Below, in pieces: positions 1 through 14,180 of a stretch of 64,000 bases of DNA (its first letter is position 1; the number at the start of each line of letters is the position of its first letter). The notes under the pieces are model-generated. The model did not search any database. It saw nothing but the letters and a program-made list of their open reading frames with translations, and was not told the DNA's origin. A program made the position numbers and the translations under genes. Origin of the DNA: Drosophila miranda (Eukaryota; Arthropoda; Insecta; Diptera; Drosophilidae); assembly GCF_003369915.1 (NCBI RefSeq), contig NC_046675.1:4216001-4280000 (forward strand). Direction: 5' to 3'.

Positions 1-3000
1 GTAAGGACTGAGACTCTTCGGTTCGCCGTGGCTGTGACAAAGGAGTGGTTTATATAACCACCGCCCCTGGCAACCTGTTGCCGGCTACGCACTTTTTATG
101 ACTCCAACAGGCAGCGGGTGGTTGCGTGTTTCTGCTTCTGATTCTGCCACAATCACCTTATGCCCCTCATGCCTCACAGCCACCACAAAGTCGTCACCAT
201 AAAACGTAATATGCCACATGACTCGCTGATGGAAAACACAACCATTTCCACAGAAAATTGTATAACATATAGCTGTGCAGCACTGAGGCAGAAAAAATGC
301 TTCCTTCAATACTTCGTTCTAAGTTTTCTCCGATTAAATCTGGTGTTTCAGCCAACAATTTGCGTTTTGTTTATTCCTCTTTTGTACTGAATTTCTGATT
401 TTCTGAAATTGCCAACAAGATATGCAAAGAACTCTTTGGCCCCGGCCCGCGATGGGGAAACTTATAGTTTATACTTGGGCAAATCACGGCGCAAGACAAA
501 AGTAGTCAACTCTCGACTTGCAAAGTTTCCTCTTGGTCAGCCGATTGCATTTGGCCAAGAGCAGCATCAGGCAGCATCGGGCAGCAGAAGCAACAACAAA
601 AACTGCAATTGAATTTTATAACAAACAATTTTACGCTTTAAGCACACTAGAATTTGCTTTTGTTGTAGCTACCAATGAGGCAGCCAGCAGCCATCAGCCA
701 GCAGCCAGTGCCGTGAAGTGCTCTCCGGCTCGAACCAGGTCTCGGACTAAGCTTTCGGTCTCCGGACTGCAGACTGCAGACTGCGGATTGCCTCATTGAC
801 TTTGCCTTTGGCCAAAGCAATTTTCTACTACTTTTTTTCTCTTCTTCTATTTATCGTTATTTACCATTAGCTGCCGCCCGCCCCTCTCCAGGACCCGTAA
901 TGCCTGTAACGACCACAATAAGCATTTCCTTCTCTTATTTTTGTTCCTCTTTCTACCTTTTTTTTCGGCTGCACTGTGGGTAATCGTTGCACAAAGTTTC
1001 ACAACAAAAAAAAAACAGAAAAGGAACAAAATTGAAAACAAACAACAACGAATGATTGAGTTGCATAAGCACAAAACTTATACAAATCGAATGGCTCTTA
1101 ATTAAATTAACTTTTTGCTCATATTCTCGGTTTTGCTTATCAAAAGTCAAAGGGTTTAATAGGAATGGCGGTAATGTAAGGAAGTCCTTGATTGTGATGT
1201 TTGTTCTTTGGTTGTGTGTTTTGGTAACATTTAAGATACTCCTTAAATCGAATATTATCAATGCACAATGTTTCAGATAATAGCACATACCTTTGCAGAT
1301 AATTTATTCATCTTTAAAAGTTACTCAAACTAATTTTACATACAACCTCTTTTATTTGTCTTACTTCTCAGTTGGGTATTGTTTAGGCTTTAAACTAATT
1401 TACTTTTACATATATTGTCGCACTTTTATTTAATTTATCTGCAGACTTATCACATTAGCATTTCTTATGGGCAGAGCCCCTCCTTAGAGATTCATGAGAA
1501 AGTTGTTATAGCCACGCCTCAGACTTGGTCTCAGGTCTGAGCTCCATCTCCATTCTCAATCCCAGACTCAGCTCCCATCTCCATTTTTAAGCCAAGACTC
1601 TGCTACCAGTCTCAGCCTTAATCTCATTGCCATTTCCCAACCTAGAGCCATTCCATGCCCAAGTGTATAATTATTCTATCTGTCGCATATGCATGAGATC
1701 AGCCATAAGACCAGGGGGCCTTAGTCTTTCCCATCTTTATCATTCCTTGCCTTGCTTTTTCGGTATGTATATATTCATATGCGTATGGCCAAAAACTTCT
1801 CCCCATCTCCACATCTTCCCATGGCTTCCCTGCTTCATTAGCAACTTTGTGCGTATTCATTAGGCAGCTGCCGCTTCAGCAGCAAAGGGAGCAACAAGAG
1901 TCAGCTCCCTCATGCCCCCAGCACAGGCGCACAGCTGCGACTGGTTGATAAAAGATTTATGCGAGCACTGATAACCCGACAAAACGCACACATCCATAGA
2001 CATCCATGCCACCCGCCTTGGATAAATAAACCAAACAAAAAAACAACAAAAACCAGAAACCCAGAATTTCTATTGGCAGAAGTCTCAAGGATTGCTAAAA
2101 AAAGAGAGTAATACGATGATATTAAAGAAAGGAAAAATATGTTTAAGTTGACGAAGTTTTAGATACCCTGACATGTTTCCATGAAAGATATTAGATATAG
2201 TGCTACACAAAATACGAAACTATCTACGCTTAGTTAGGAAATAGTTTTCACAGAAAGAACCATGAAATTTCGTCTGTAGATATCACCGCTTCTGAAAAAT
2301 CCTAAAACTCCTGCCGTAAGGGTATTTAACAAATATTAAAAAAGTGAAAAATAAAATAGAAAAATTAAAGCACACAAAAATGGCAGCTGCTTGATTTGGC
2401 ATTCAGCAGCAAAAGCGTCTGTGCCACGAGAGACAGCTGGGGCAGGGCCGTGGAGGGCAAGGCTTCTCCATCCAGAAGGATGTCTGTCTCGAAGAGGGGT
2501 GGCGGACTGTTGCACTGCCCCTCGGCACCCCCTCGAAAACCACAACTTGTTTCAGGAAATGTTTTTGGCAAAATGTTTGGTAACTCGACGGCAGGCGGCT
2601 CTCTCACATGTTCATAAATTAAAATGCCGCAAATCAAATTCACATAAGGCTTCAAAACACTCAAACGCCTGTGCTCGAAGCGCCACAAAGGCTGACTGAC
2701 AGGCGCAAGGGGGGAGATCGGTGGAACGGAAGCGTAGGGTTTGGGGCACGGCCCGAGGCAATCCTTGAACATTGTCTAAACCGAAAAACCCAAAAACTGG
2801 CGCGCCGCTGCATGTTAAATTATGTTCACACTTTTGTGGGCTCCACTGCCGGCATCGGACCCCTTGGACCCAGTACTCCAGGCCCGGACACGGCTCCTCA
2901 CTTGAGTGGCGAGTCCATATGGGTGGGCGTGGCCAGTGGACTGGTGGATGGGTGAGTGGTTCGGTTTGCATGTGCGGTTTTTATGCTGGCCAACCACTTA

Positions 3001-3243
3001 ATCTCCTTTTCGGTTCCGGGGGCTCCTCGACTCCCATTGAGGTTGGCGCCGCTGTCTTTCTTCGTTTTTCCAAGTGAAATTTATTATATTTTAATCACTC
3101 CCCGAGGACCTGTTGTAGCCGTTAAAGTGTATTTTCCTCCATTCTCTTTACCATCTTTACAGAATTTTTAAGGGAGTCCATATTAACGAAATTGCCGACG
3201 CACAAAAAACACTGTGTTTTCTTTAACTGTTTCACGATTCATT

Positions 3244-3385
3244 TTTTACCGACGGACTTTTACCGTCGATAACTTCTGCCATTCACACTATTTGCATTTA
3301 TTTTTTCTTGAGGTTGCATATATCCTTTAGCACCGTTCTTTTTCACCGTAAGTGTTTCACCGTCGATAAGATTTGTCATTCACAC
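3244..3385. repeat. Two diverged copies of a ~45-bp CACCGTCGATAA motif
   Basis: Bases 3244-3288 and 3341-3385 align over about 45 bp with a 97-bp period. Both contain ACCGTCGATAA followed some 8 bp later by CATTCACAC. The copies differ at several positions. They could be a diverged tandem duplication or a repeated binding-site cluster in a regulatory element. Nothing else nearby identifies them. Confidence 0.5.
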
Positions 3386-6300
3386 ATTTCCCTTCGGTAA
3401 AATCTTGGAATTCAGCTCTCTTACGTATTCGCATGAATGGTCCTATTTCACCGATTGAATATTTCATTACCTTCCCAATCGGTGAGATGCATTAGCGTAT
3501 CGTGTATGGAAACATCTTTGGGGCAACACCCACTAGCCCCATCTGCCAGCCCCAGTAATATTTCTTGCGTTCCGCTTGTGCACTCCATCCTTCACTCCTT
3601 TTCTTTTTTCGTGGTGTTTATTGCGTATACGCAGCGTTTTCTCTCCAGCCCCCAAGGCTGTGTGCCGCACTTAATCATTTTGATTGTCGTAAATGGCGCA
3701 TTTTTAGTGCGTCGCAGCTCGTTTCTGTTTCTTGTTTCTTGTTTCTCATTTCTGTTTCTGTTTTTCTGTGGTTTTTGGGCCAAAAAGGAAACTGTTTCGG
3801 CTCATTAGTGATTCATTTATTTACTCTGGCCATTACTTAAGTTATTATTATATGATTAAGCGAGGAGGAGTATGAACAGCTCGTTTATTATGCATCAGCA
3901 GAATCGCTGAATCGAAAAAGAGCCGAGAGTCAAGGCTAAGCCTAGCTCGACTGTCAAGTACAGGGAACATTGATCGACTTGGACAGCTATTAGACATAAT
4001 CACGAGCGGTTCATACACACTGACATGGGAATATGTGCACAGAGAGAGGGGAGAGAGCGGGAGGGCAAAAGAGTGTAAAAGGAGCTGGAAATGAATGCAT
4101 GTGGGGCTGTGTCCTTGCATGCCTTAGCAGCCTGGCAGACAGGCAACTTCCGCACAAGAAAAAGAAGGAAAATCACGGCCGGGCACATACACACGGTCTC
4201 AGAGAGAGAGAAAAAAAAAACAAGGCACCCGTCAAGCCACTGGGATATATTGATTTTCGGCTTTTTTTGGGGGGCTCCATACTTGGGAAGAACGTGAACA
4301 AAGACAAAAATCAAAGCCGCATGCAAAACGCAGCCTGCGGCCCCAAGTCGTTCTCCTTCATCCGCCATCTTCCATCTACAGCCGTCTCATCCTCTCCATC
4401 AGATACACTCCTCTGCCAGAGCGTTAACGAGCAGTTTTCAGGCTCAAGGAGCGCAGAGCCGCAGACTTTGGGGTTGTGGTGGAGAGGGGCCCCTTAAATG
4501 GCTGGCCAAATACGAGACCGAGTGCGAGTACCCCCTGCAAAAACTTAAATTTAGACACACAACTTGGCCAACTGTTCGGACCTGACCCCTCATCCATCAG
4601 TGGCACTTGTTGGGCAGGTTTTTTCACCGCCAGTTTTTTCAGCAATTATAGCCCTTTTTTCTGCTCCATGCAAAGGTGTTATAGTTTTGAGCCAAAGTTT
4701 GCAGTATGTGCAAAAAGCAAGCCAAGGGTTGGCTACTGTTGAATAGCTTTAACCGTTGATCGGATATAGGCATATCCGTTGGTCAATTTGTCTGTTAGAA
4801 TGTTTAAGTGGGAATAGGAGTCATGACGTTCAAGATATCTAGCCAGAAAAAGTCCCATCTGCCGATAGGCCATAGGCTTACAAAATTATATAGAACACCC
4901 TCCAAGACATATATCTATTCATAAATCCAACATTTTTCAGCCAATTCGAAAAAGCATAGCTTCCATTGCATTCATCACGCCAAAAGGATATCTAAAGCTT
5001 CGGTTCGTTGGGTCGTATCCTTCGTTTCCTAGTTTTTTATGTGTTGTTGTGTTTCCAGAAGTTGGGAAATGTCGTAACGGGCAGCCAAAGCGCAGCCACA
5101 AAGCGAAAAATAACATTGCGCCGGTACTCAGGGCCTGGGCTGTATGTGGGACTGGGGCGCATGCCACATGATGCACGTTGACTTTGACGGCTCGCTGCTC
5201 GCTGCACGGCAGTGCCCCCATAGCCTGCCACATGCAACGGGCAACGGGGGCTGCATGGTTCGGCGGCGCTTTGCGGTGGGCCGTGCAAAAAAAGTGCCGA
5301 ACAATTCTATTGATTGACAGTTTGGCAAAACGCACAAAACAAAAGGAAAAACACGGTTCGTGTCGCTGTAACTCTATGTGTGTGGATGTGTTGCTGTATC
5401 TATACTCGTATGCATGTGTCCATGTATCTATATATGTGTTCATGTATCTTTGTGCCTGTGTTAGGGCCAAAAAGTGTAGAGCCGCAGGCGTTACCGTTGC
5501 GGATGTGCGCTTAAAAACGTTGCAAGCAAACGTGAAAAAAGAGCTTCCTCTTCCTCTGCCCCCCTCTGCTCCCTGCCACCGCCTGAACAATGATTTGTAA
5601 TGCAGAAAGGTGCAACGCCTGGCCAGAGGCGTTGACTACAGAGGCCACGGGAAGGAATGTCGGAAGCTGCCACATTCAATGGTTAAGCGCGGAAAATTCT
5701 TTAAATTTTGGTGCCCAACAAATTGGCCGTGCGTGATTCCCAGTAACCAAAACTATTTCCTGCTCCCCCGCTTGATTGATTCCCCAGAATTTTCCACCTG
5801 CCATTAATAACAATTAACCCTGTGGAGTGCAAGAGTCTATATACATATATTTTTATGGCACTTGTGCAATCATTTATTTATTTTTATTATGCAAATTAAT
5901 TTTAATTGCTTAACAAGTTGCGGCAATTGGTCGACAAGTATAAGGCCAAGTGTCCTGAAGCCCTCCTACTGGTCCTATTTCCCTTAATGCTGCCCCATTG
6001 GGGGCTGCCACAAATTATCTGTGCCCGCACAGACATCGCCGGCCCAGGCCCAGGGCTCAAACAATAACTAATGTCAGCCAAGCGCAAATTGCTTTATTAA
6101 ATAAAGTTCAGCCAAAATAAGCAAGCCAGAAAAAAGAAGAAAACACACACTCACACACACACAAACATATCCCCGAAAAGTGTGTCCTGGAGTGAGGGTC
6201 AGCAGTCCCCAGGCGGCCCAAAAGAATCACAGTAAATTGTACAATGTGGCCAGTGTCAGCCACGTCTAATCATTGTGCACACACTCCAGCTGAGTTTCCC

Positions 6301-6650
6301 AGAGATGAGAATGAGAATGAGGATGTGGATGAGGATGTGGCTGTGGAGTGGCCGGAGCAACAACCACAACAACCAGTGTCCTAAGGACTGAGGACACAAA
6401 AGGGCTGTGTGTGTGTAAGGGCATGGACATGGACATGGCTATGCAGCCACAAGGACTGAAAGTATTTTTAGCTAATATCAATTTTTCATAGTTCAAAGAT
6501 TTTTGCACACACGCAGGCCACAAAGGCTGGAGTCAGAGACACACACGGAGACAAAGAAGGTTCTGTGGCCATTGAGGCAATATGAAATTTGCTGGTTTTT
6601 CCCGATTATAAACGATCCTCTGCAGTGGCTCCTGGACTCACCCACGCACC

Positions 6651-6669
6651 CACACACACACACACACAC
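6651..6669. repeat. (CA)n microsatellite
   Basis: Uninterrupted CA dinucleotides over about 19 bp in otherwise unremarkable AT-rich DNA. Confidence 0.9.
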
Positions 6670-7825
6670 TTGAAGCTTATATTTCGATATATTTTTTATG
6701 TACATTTAAAATGGAAAAAGCTTTTGCTACCAATTTGATTTGTATTTATTTTGTACGTACTCGTATATTGCGTATACGTAGCGTTGTCCTGGCTGCATTG
6801 CAGGTCCTATATTTGGTTCCCTGTCAGGCTGCAAGTGATAATTTATAGCCAATACACGGTAGCAGGGCAACCAATTCAATTTTCGCACAGCCGCCACAGT
6901 GGGGTCTGGCCTGAGGAGAAATGGGATCCTTGGAATGAGTTTCTATTAGCTCTAGCCTTCTTTTCACTCAGGCTGGACCGTTTAAGGAATCATTTACATG
7001 GGACGTAAGGGATAGCTAAATGTTCATTGTATTCGTCTCACAGTGAGGACAGGCTTTTAAAGCTGTTCCAGGACTCTGGTAAATTGTACATTTCATCCCC
7101 ATACATTTTCATCTCCCATTCTTTCTTTCCAAGAGTCAATTTCAAAGCATGTTTATCGCAAATCTGGCTACAGGCTAAATAGATATTCTAGGACTCCTTT
7201 TGTGATCCCTGGAAAGCCATTTGTGGTGAAGACCACAGAAAGTTCACTGTACTCCACACAGGTGGATGTTTTCTACTGCATTTCAGGTTTGTTCCTGCAC
7301 CATTTCTTCCATTCCAAGTGACAATTTCAATGTATGCTCATCGTAAATTCACGCCAGGCGTTATCGACACCAACACCGTTGTTGCATGGCGGCAGCAGTC
7401 GTTGTTGGTGCTGTTGCAAGACGCTCGGTCTTGTGTGTGTCACTCTCTCTTCAGGTCGACTTGCAGCTGCATTGTTTATGTGCTCTGGCCTGGCTGGAAA
7501 TCGTGTAAATTTTGTGCCCCCTCCCTGCACCCCATCTAATGGCAAATTTATTTGGTACGTAAACCGTTTTTTTTTCGGCTAGAGAAGGCACAATCTGCTT
7601 TTGGCTCTGGTATTGTCTGTTCGAGCAGATTGGAGTTCCCTTCGAGTAGTACGAGTAGAGTCAACTCGGATAACATGTAATTTCTGTCATGGTAAAATTG
7701 AATTTCCCAAAGAAAAGCCTCAGAGTAGGGAGGCTTTCGAGTGGCCCAAATAATTCATGGGATTGCTAGGCAGGAGTACACTTCAGGATTGCAGTTTCCT
7801 CCTAGAGGTTGGGTATTGACGGACT

Positions 7826-7871
7826 GAATGAATGACTAACTGACTAACTGACTGACTGACTTACTGACTTA
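7826..7871. repeat. (TGAC)n / (TGACTAAC)n simple repeat
   Basis: A 45-bp run mixing TGACTAAC octamers and TGAC tetramers, consistent with slippage. Confidence 0.85.
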
Positions 7872-9150
7872 TTGTCCATCTTTCAGATTGTTTGTTCGAC
7901 TGTTTTGGCAGTATTTTGGTTTAGAAAATGTCTGTGTTACGAACTGACAGATGGCTCTCTAATTTCGACAAGAATTTTCCAACTTAGAGAAGGAGGTATA
8001 CACATACATGCGAGTATATTATTCTTCTTAAAGTCGCTCCCATGTAAATTGGTTTAAGATTCGATCATATTTATAGAGATATTTATCTTAGAGTATCTCA
8101 ATCTTCGGTCCTAAGAGTAACATTTTCTTCTTGTTTTGGAGTTTAATTGCAGAAATCCATTACGCATACGCAGTTGGCACATGGAAAATTGCCAAACAAA
8201 GACAGGAAGGAAGAGCCAGAGTGAGAGAGAGCGAGAGTGGGAAAGAAAGCAACAAAATTAATTTTTCTCAGCCGCAAAATTGAAACCGAACAGCGTCGAA
8301 GCGCGTCGGCAAATTTACACACCATTAAGTAGTTTACAAACATATACAGCCCAGGGGAACCGGGAGGATGGTAGTGGAAAGGAATACCACCTTCCTGCAT
8401 GGTGTGGTGCATGGATAGAAAAGGTGTGTGCCAAGCAATAAATGCGGGAGGGAGGACGGGACTGCTAACCCATACTCTGGCAGAGATCCACATGGGTAGT
8501 CATTGTAATTTGATATTATGCTGCGAAATGGCGGCATGTGTTGCCTCCGCACACAATGGCAATCCATTGGAAAGGATGAGGCCACAAGGAGCTGATAGCT
8601 GAGGGAAATATAATAAAATAAAACTCAATATCGAGCAGCAGCAGAAGCAGCCAGAGAGGAAGATAGAGAGAGGCCCTCAACTATTCAATTCGTTCATTTC
8701 ATTAAGTTTCTTGTCGCACTCTCAAGCACTTGACGTTGACAACGTGGCGTATGCGCAATGTGTATGGGGGGGTGAGGGTGAGGGTGTACCCATGTTTATC
8801 AGGCCGCATAACGATGTGTCACTTGTGCGTGGTGCTCTGAATAGAACCAGAGATCCAGAGACCTATAGCTGTAGCTGTAGCTGATGCTGAAGCTTGGAGC
8901 TTGGAGCATGGAGCAGGGAGAATGGGTGTGCTGCATATTGATATGCTAATCGACCTGGCAACAAAGGCCCTATGTGTCCGGGCTACAAACGTGACTCCTG
9001 GCCTCCTGCATGTGGGTTGAACCTTGTGGGTGTGCGAGGGTAGTGTTTGCCTGCCTAATGGCATAAAGACAAAAGCATGGCACAGATAGAAACACACTGA
9101 CACATTCAGATGGCAAAAACGCCGAGCGTGATGTCCGTGTCTGGCTCTGC

Positions 9151-9170
9151 CTCTCTCTCTCTCTCTCTCT
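9151..9170. repeat. (CT)10 microsatellite
   Basis: Perfect CT dinucleotide run of 20 bp. On the minus strand it is a GAGA tract and could bind GAGA factor, but no promoter is evident next to it. Confidence 0.9.
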
Positions 9171-10383
9171 GACTCGCTGTTTGTGCTTTGGAGGTGGGCA
9201 AGCGCTATTAAGCGCATTATTTAGCTGCGGACACCCCAAAGCAACACCCACCACAATCCACAATGGCGGACAACACGGAGACGACGGAGGCAACAACTGA
9301 ACAACTGTGTAGATAAGCACTTTTGACGATGTAATGGGTCCGCTGACCACTTTGTATCCTTGTGTAACCATATGCTCGGTCCACTCCACTCTTCGCTCTC
9401 GCTCACATCCAGAGGGCCCTTAAGTGCCCGAGGTAAAGCCACATAAGCGGCAACACCTAAGCAAAACACGCAAACAAAAACCTAGTCAACCGCCAGGCCA
9501 AGTGGTTGTTGTCCCAGCTAATAGCGCGCGACTTTGTCCCATTGATTTGGGCCAATCTACACCTGGCTTAGGCCTCCTTTCGAGCAACATTTTCAGGATG
9601 CAGCTAAGTGCGGGTTGATTGCGATAGTTTGCTCCTGGTTAAAGGTCCTTCTCCCAAGGAGAATTCTCTATTCAATTATTCAATCTCCCACTTTCATGGC
9701 AGAGGCTGAAAAAAACATCATGTTTTTCCTGTTTGAATACTTTGAACCTTTCTAAAATTCCACTGTATTCTGTACGGATTAGTGAACAAAAGAATAGTTC
9801 TCCTTGGCGGTTATCCCAAAGTCAAAAAACCCACTAAAACGTTCCTGGGATTAGAGATTGCCTCGCCATAAAATTTGGGCCACCCAAGGAAATGCAATTT
9901 TGGGTTGGCTCTTCAGAGGAAGAAATGCGTATTACTCAAAAAGGAATTAACTGTCCTGCCCGCTTCCTGGCTCGAAAAGATGCAAAGGCGCACATCACAA
10001 AGTATTCTGATGGCCAGGGTCCTGCGGAAGATGAGCTGACGTTAATCCTTAAATCTGCCCAAGTGCTGCCTTCCCCCCACAACACAAAAAAAATCAACAA
10101 CACCCGGAATAACAGATTGTAGGCGTCTTTGCGCGTACACACACCCGCACACACAGATGGAGCCATGGAATTACGCACATTCTGTATATGGTAAGATGGT
10201 ACATGGCTGCGTATACGCAATATGGCTCCACTTTCGTTTTAATATGAATGCTAATAGGCTAAGTCGGGATTTCTGGACTCTCTCTCCATCCCCCCTCTAT
10301 GGCTCTTGCTCTATGGCTGTGAATGCCTCTCCATCTACTTGAAATGTAATTTTCCCACAATTTTTGTTCACTTTACGCACGGG

Positions 10384-10406
10384 CCCGGCCCGGCCCGGCC
10401 CGGCCC
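10384..10406. repeat. (CCCGG)n pentanucleotide repeat
   Basis: Four full CCCGG units plus a partial one, a very GC-rich island in AT-rich surroundings. Confidence 0.9.
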
Positions 10407-11639
10407 AGACAATGGCACAGGGACCGAATGAAAGGCACGGAATGGAGGGAACAGGAACGGCAATGGCCACGGCACACTTGGCAATATGGTGCAGAAAGCG
10501 GCAGCTCTGGCAATACACAATAGCCAAGCCATTTTTATCGCCTTCTATGGGCCAGGGCTTATGTTTCGCAGTTAACCAGAGAGAGAGAAGATGAAGCCGG
10601 AGAACGAGAATCAGCCTCCCCTTCTGCGGCACTGGTCCTTTCCCATTTAATATGACTTTACTAACCAAAAAAAAAAATCCAAATAGAAGAATGAAATCTT
10701 TCTCATATTATGCAAACGTCTAAGGAGGAGGCAGTGACCTCCAATGACCCAATGGAAACGTACATACATATACTCGTACTTATTTCTTTGTATGAGACAT
10801 CCTTTGTCGTTAACAAGCTTGCACTCTAATTTAGCAGATTCTTGGTCTACCTTCGCCCCTTTGTGGGCGCCTCTCCTGCAGGATGTTTATCCTGAAATTT
10901 ACGCCATATTCCATGCTACTATAATTGGCTGTTTGGCTGCGTTAAGATTGTACTTCAATTTCAGATAGGTGACATTTCGTTGCATTTTAATGAGCTTCAT
11001 TCCGCCCCGCCTTCGCCTTGGATTTCGATGCCATTCCGTCAGCAGCTTATCGACTTATCTGCGAACCTGGTAATTGTGTGCTAAATTTAATGCTGACTCT
11101 GGTGGCATACTCTGTGTGTATCCCCCATAAAACGCTGTCTAAAATCTGTCTAAGCAGCAGGTTTTATGAATGCATGGAATATGTATGGCCTAATCAAAGT
11201 CAATGCCAGTCAAACGTGTCTAAATAATTCAAGTGTTTCGAATAAACACATTTAACAGGTCGCCCGCCAGCCAAAAGGGCCAGAGCCACTTTTGTGCAAA
11301 CAAAAGCTCCAAACGAGAAAAGATAACGAATGTTGGGATACCCTTTCCTGATCGAATGCTCAAATGGGAGGTACATACATACATCTATGAAAAGTAAAAA
11401 GATCACAATAAACATCTAATTGGATTACTTATCTTGTTTTTCCCACAAATGGTTTTTTTTTTAATTTTTCTCAAGACAACTATAAGAAATATTTATTTTA
11501 TTATGATCTTATGTTTCCAGAGCTCGCTAAACTAAAATCTGAACATGATTAAGCTTAATTTGTATTAGAACTTAATAAATGTTTGTTACAAGAAACTATT
11601 TTTTGCTCTATTATTCCCATGACATCTACGAATATATGA

Positions 11640-11800
11640 TATACGAGTGGTAAAAAAATCTTACCCTTACCGATTACCATATGCCAATGCTGCATAAGAA
11701 TATGTACATAATATTTTACATGTCAGAAAAGGCTTCGTTCTTAGCCTTTTCAACTATCTGATCAAAATCGTAGCACCCTCTTCAAGGGTATGCAAACACA
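11640..11800 (-). mobile_element. Possible degenerate DINE-1/INE-1-like fragment
   Basis: Read on the minus strand, the segment starts with ATACCCTTGAAGAGGGT, a short hairpin, followed by TGCTACGATTTTGATCA and an A-rich tail. This resembles the subterminal hairpin and neighbouring sequence of the abundant fly DINE-1/INE-1 (Helitron-like) elements as I remember them. No target duplication or complete end can be defined, so both ends are approximate and the family assignment is tentative. Confidence 0.3.
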
Positions 11801-14156
11801 AACGCCAAAAGACCGCATAAATGATGCAAAGTATTATTTTTCCGTTTTTTGTTGCTCTTGTTGGTAGGTGCTACCCCTACTCCTACTGCTCCGTTTTTTC
11901 CTTCGTACCTGAAACAAGTTTAAACAAAAATCTCTTGTTTTGGGGTAATGAAACTGCAAGGAGCAGGCAGCATGCGGCATGCGGCATGCGGCAGCAAGGA
12001 CACGGCCCAAAGGGCAGGAAAGCAAAAGAAAGAGAAAGGGAAAAACCAGCCGCCTGCTACACCTGCTGACAAAGACATTTACTCAAAAAGTTTTTGTCCG
12101 GCGCCAGGCGCAAAATAAAAGGCACAACAAGGTATGTGGCAACAACAAGAGCAACGGCAAACAGCAACAGCAAAAGCAAAAGCAACATCAGCAGTAGAAG
12201 AAGGAGCGACAAACTGGGGCACGACAAGCATTTCTGGCAAAACGCCCGCGCCCATTAAGGGAGCCCACAAAGGGCGCGTTTTTCATTACCATCGATGGGT
12301 GGTTGGGCCTTTAGGGTTTCCATGGGGGGTGTAAGGGTCTTAAAAACGCCAACAAAAGTCAAGGATACTGTCAAAAACTGCTGGCGGGCATTTCCTCACT
12401 TTCCATTTCACTTGTTGTCCCCGAAGCCCCACCCCCACCGTCACCGCTCAATCGCTTCGACTGTTGACTGTTTCTGTCTTGTGTTTTCCCTTCCCCCACC
12501 GCTTTTCTTGTATTTTTTTTGTATTTAATTATTTTGGCTCCTGCGGGCGAATACCCCTAACCAAAAATAAAGTCAACCGACAACCAAAACAAAAAAAGAG
12601 AGATATGAAAAGTGTTGTCGTTTTTATTTGTATTCCTTTTCAGAGTTTTTTTTCCTGACTTTGAAATGAACAACAAACTGAATCCTTCGGGCCTGCTTTC
12701 GGGATATATATGTATGTACATAGCACACTCCATTAGATATGGTATTTGTTTGCATAATTAAATCGAACTTAATCAGAACTATTCGTTTGTTTTGTTTGTT
12801 TTTGGCTTGTGTCTGAGACAATTAGGAAATGCCACACAAATGGCATGGCAGACGGAGGCAGGGATATGGTTTATTGTCCCCAACAGGTGAGCGGATTGTA
12901 AATGTTAATTATATTCGAATAATGCAGTAAATATTTCTGGGGAAAAGCCTACGGCAGACTGCAGCTTCATTGCACGGTAATAAATTACATTTGAATTAAT
13001 TTTTTTTGCTGGGAGAATAAAATCGTTACGAAATTGGGGGAAAAACAACTAGTTATAGTAGTTTTACTATCAGAAAATGCTTCAATAATTTTCACTGTTG
13101 ATTTTATAAATCTCTTTATAGCAGGAATAATATTTTCCTAGACACCTAGTACATGAGTATCCTAATCCATCCCACCTTTAAAGCTGAAATCAAATGAAAT
13201 TTGAAAAAAATATTTTAATGAAGAACTATTGTTTTCATAGACTATCGAGAATGGTTCAATAATTTCATTTTCTAATTTTATAACAGTCTTAAGAACAAAA
13301 GCAATTTACCAGCCGATGAGTATCGAAGTTAGCTCCGAAAGATTATTTCAAACAATTCAGCTTTTAGACACAAAATCAATTCCCCTAAAACAACCAAAAA
13401 GAATTCTGTTAGTTTATTTTATTAGAGTCTGAAAATATGTACAAACCACAAAATCAAAGAAATTTTGAATAAATATTGAAGGTAATGTTATTTGCAGCTA
13501 AAAAATCAAATCAGAAGAGTCTATTTTTAGAGAACCTTTTAGTTCGTTAGAACTCAGTAAATGCTTGAACAATTCTGTTGGCGATTTCATTAGACTCTAC
13601 ATAACGAAATACTCAAATGAAATTACTTCAAACCCCACTAGATGAAGCATGGGTTCTTTTCATTTACCAAAAATAAATTATTTTGCCTTGTTTTGATTTC
13701 AAACTAGAATTCTCAACTCCAATCGATTCCCATCTACATATTTATGTGTAGTGACTCTTCCACAGACATTTTTAATAGCCATTCAGACTGTCATCCTTTC
13801 AAATGATACGAGTATCTGCAATACTGATGGACAGATTCCCCCCACATCACTACGTGCCAAGACCCATCAAGGATTCTGTAAATAAATTCCAGCCACAAAT
13901 GTCACCTCGAATGCTTCAGCTCTGAAATATGTGTGAAGTGGAGCATTTGATGCATTTTCCATAAACAACATTTTGTAGAATGCATGTTTCATGCTGTCTA
14001 ATGTTTAATTAATATATTTTTAATTTGAAAATGGAATCCTATTTCAGAGGACATTCACAAAAGAGTGCAATTTATGCAATTTATTATTTTTGAACTAATC
14101 AACACGTGAGGGGTCAGAGGGAACCTATTTGTGTGGCTGTTGCAGGACCAACTCTA

Positions 14157-14180
14157 TCTCTCTCTCTCTCTCTCTCTCTC
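14157..14180. repeat. (TC)n microsatellite
   Basis: TC dinucleotide run of 24 bp followed by GCTCTC. It is the same class as the CT tract near 9.16 kb. Confidence 0.9.

Noticed and set aside
2160-2330. ATACCCT near 2163 and AGGGTAT near 2319 as inverted ends of a small DNA transposon
   Set aside because: Only seven bases match, no target duplication was found, and the interior is unremarkable AT-rich DNA.
4937-5590. 217-codon minus-strand frame, the longest in the left region
   Set aside because: It overlaps frames of similar quality on the other strand, contains tracts such as CATA/CATG repeats read as Tyr/His, and has no recognisable homology or splice context.
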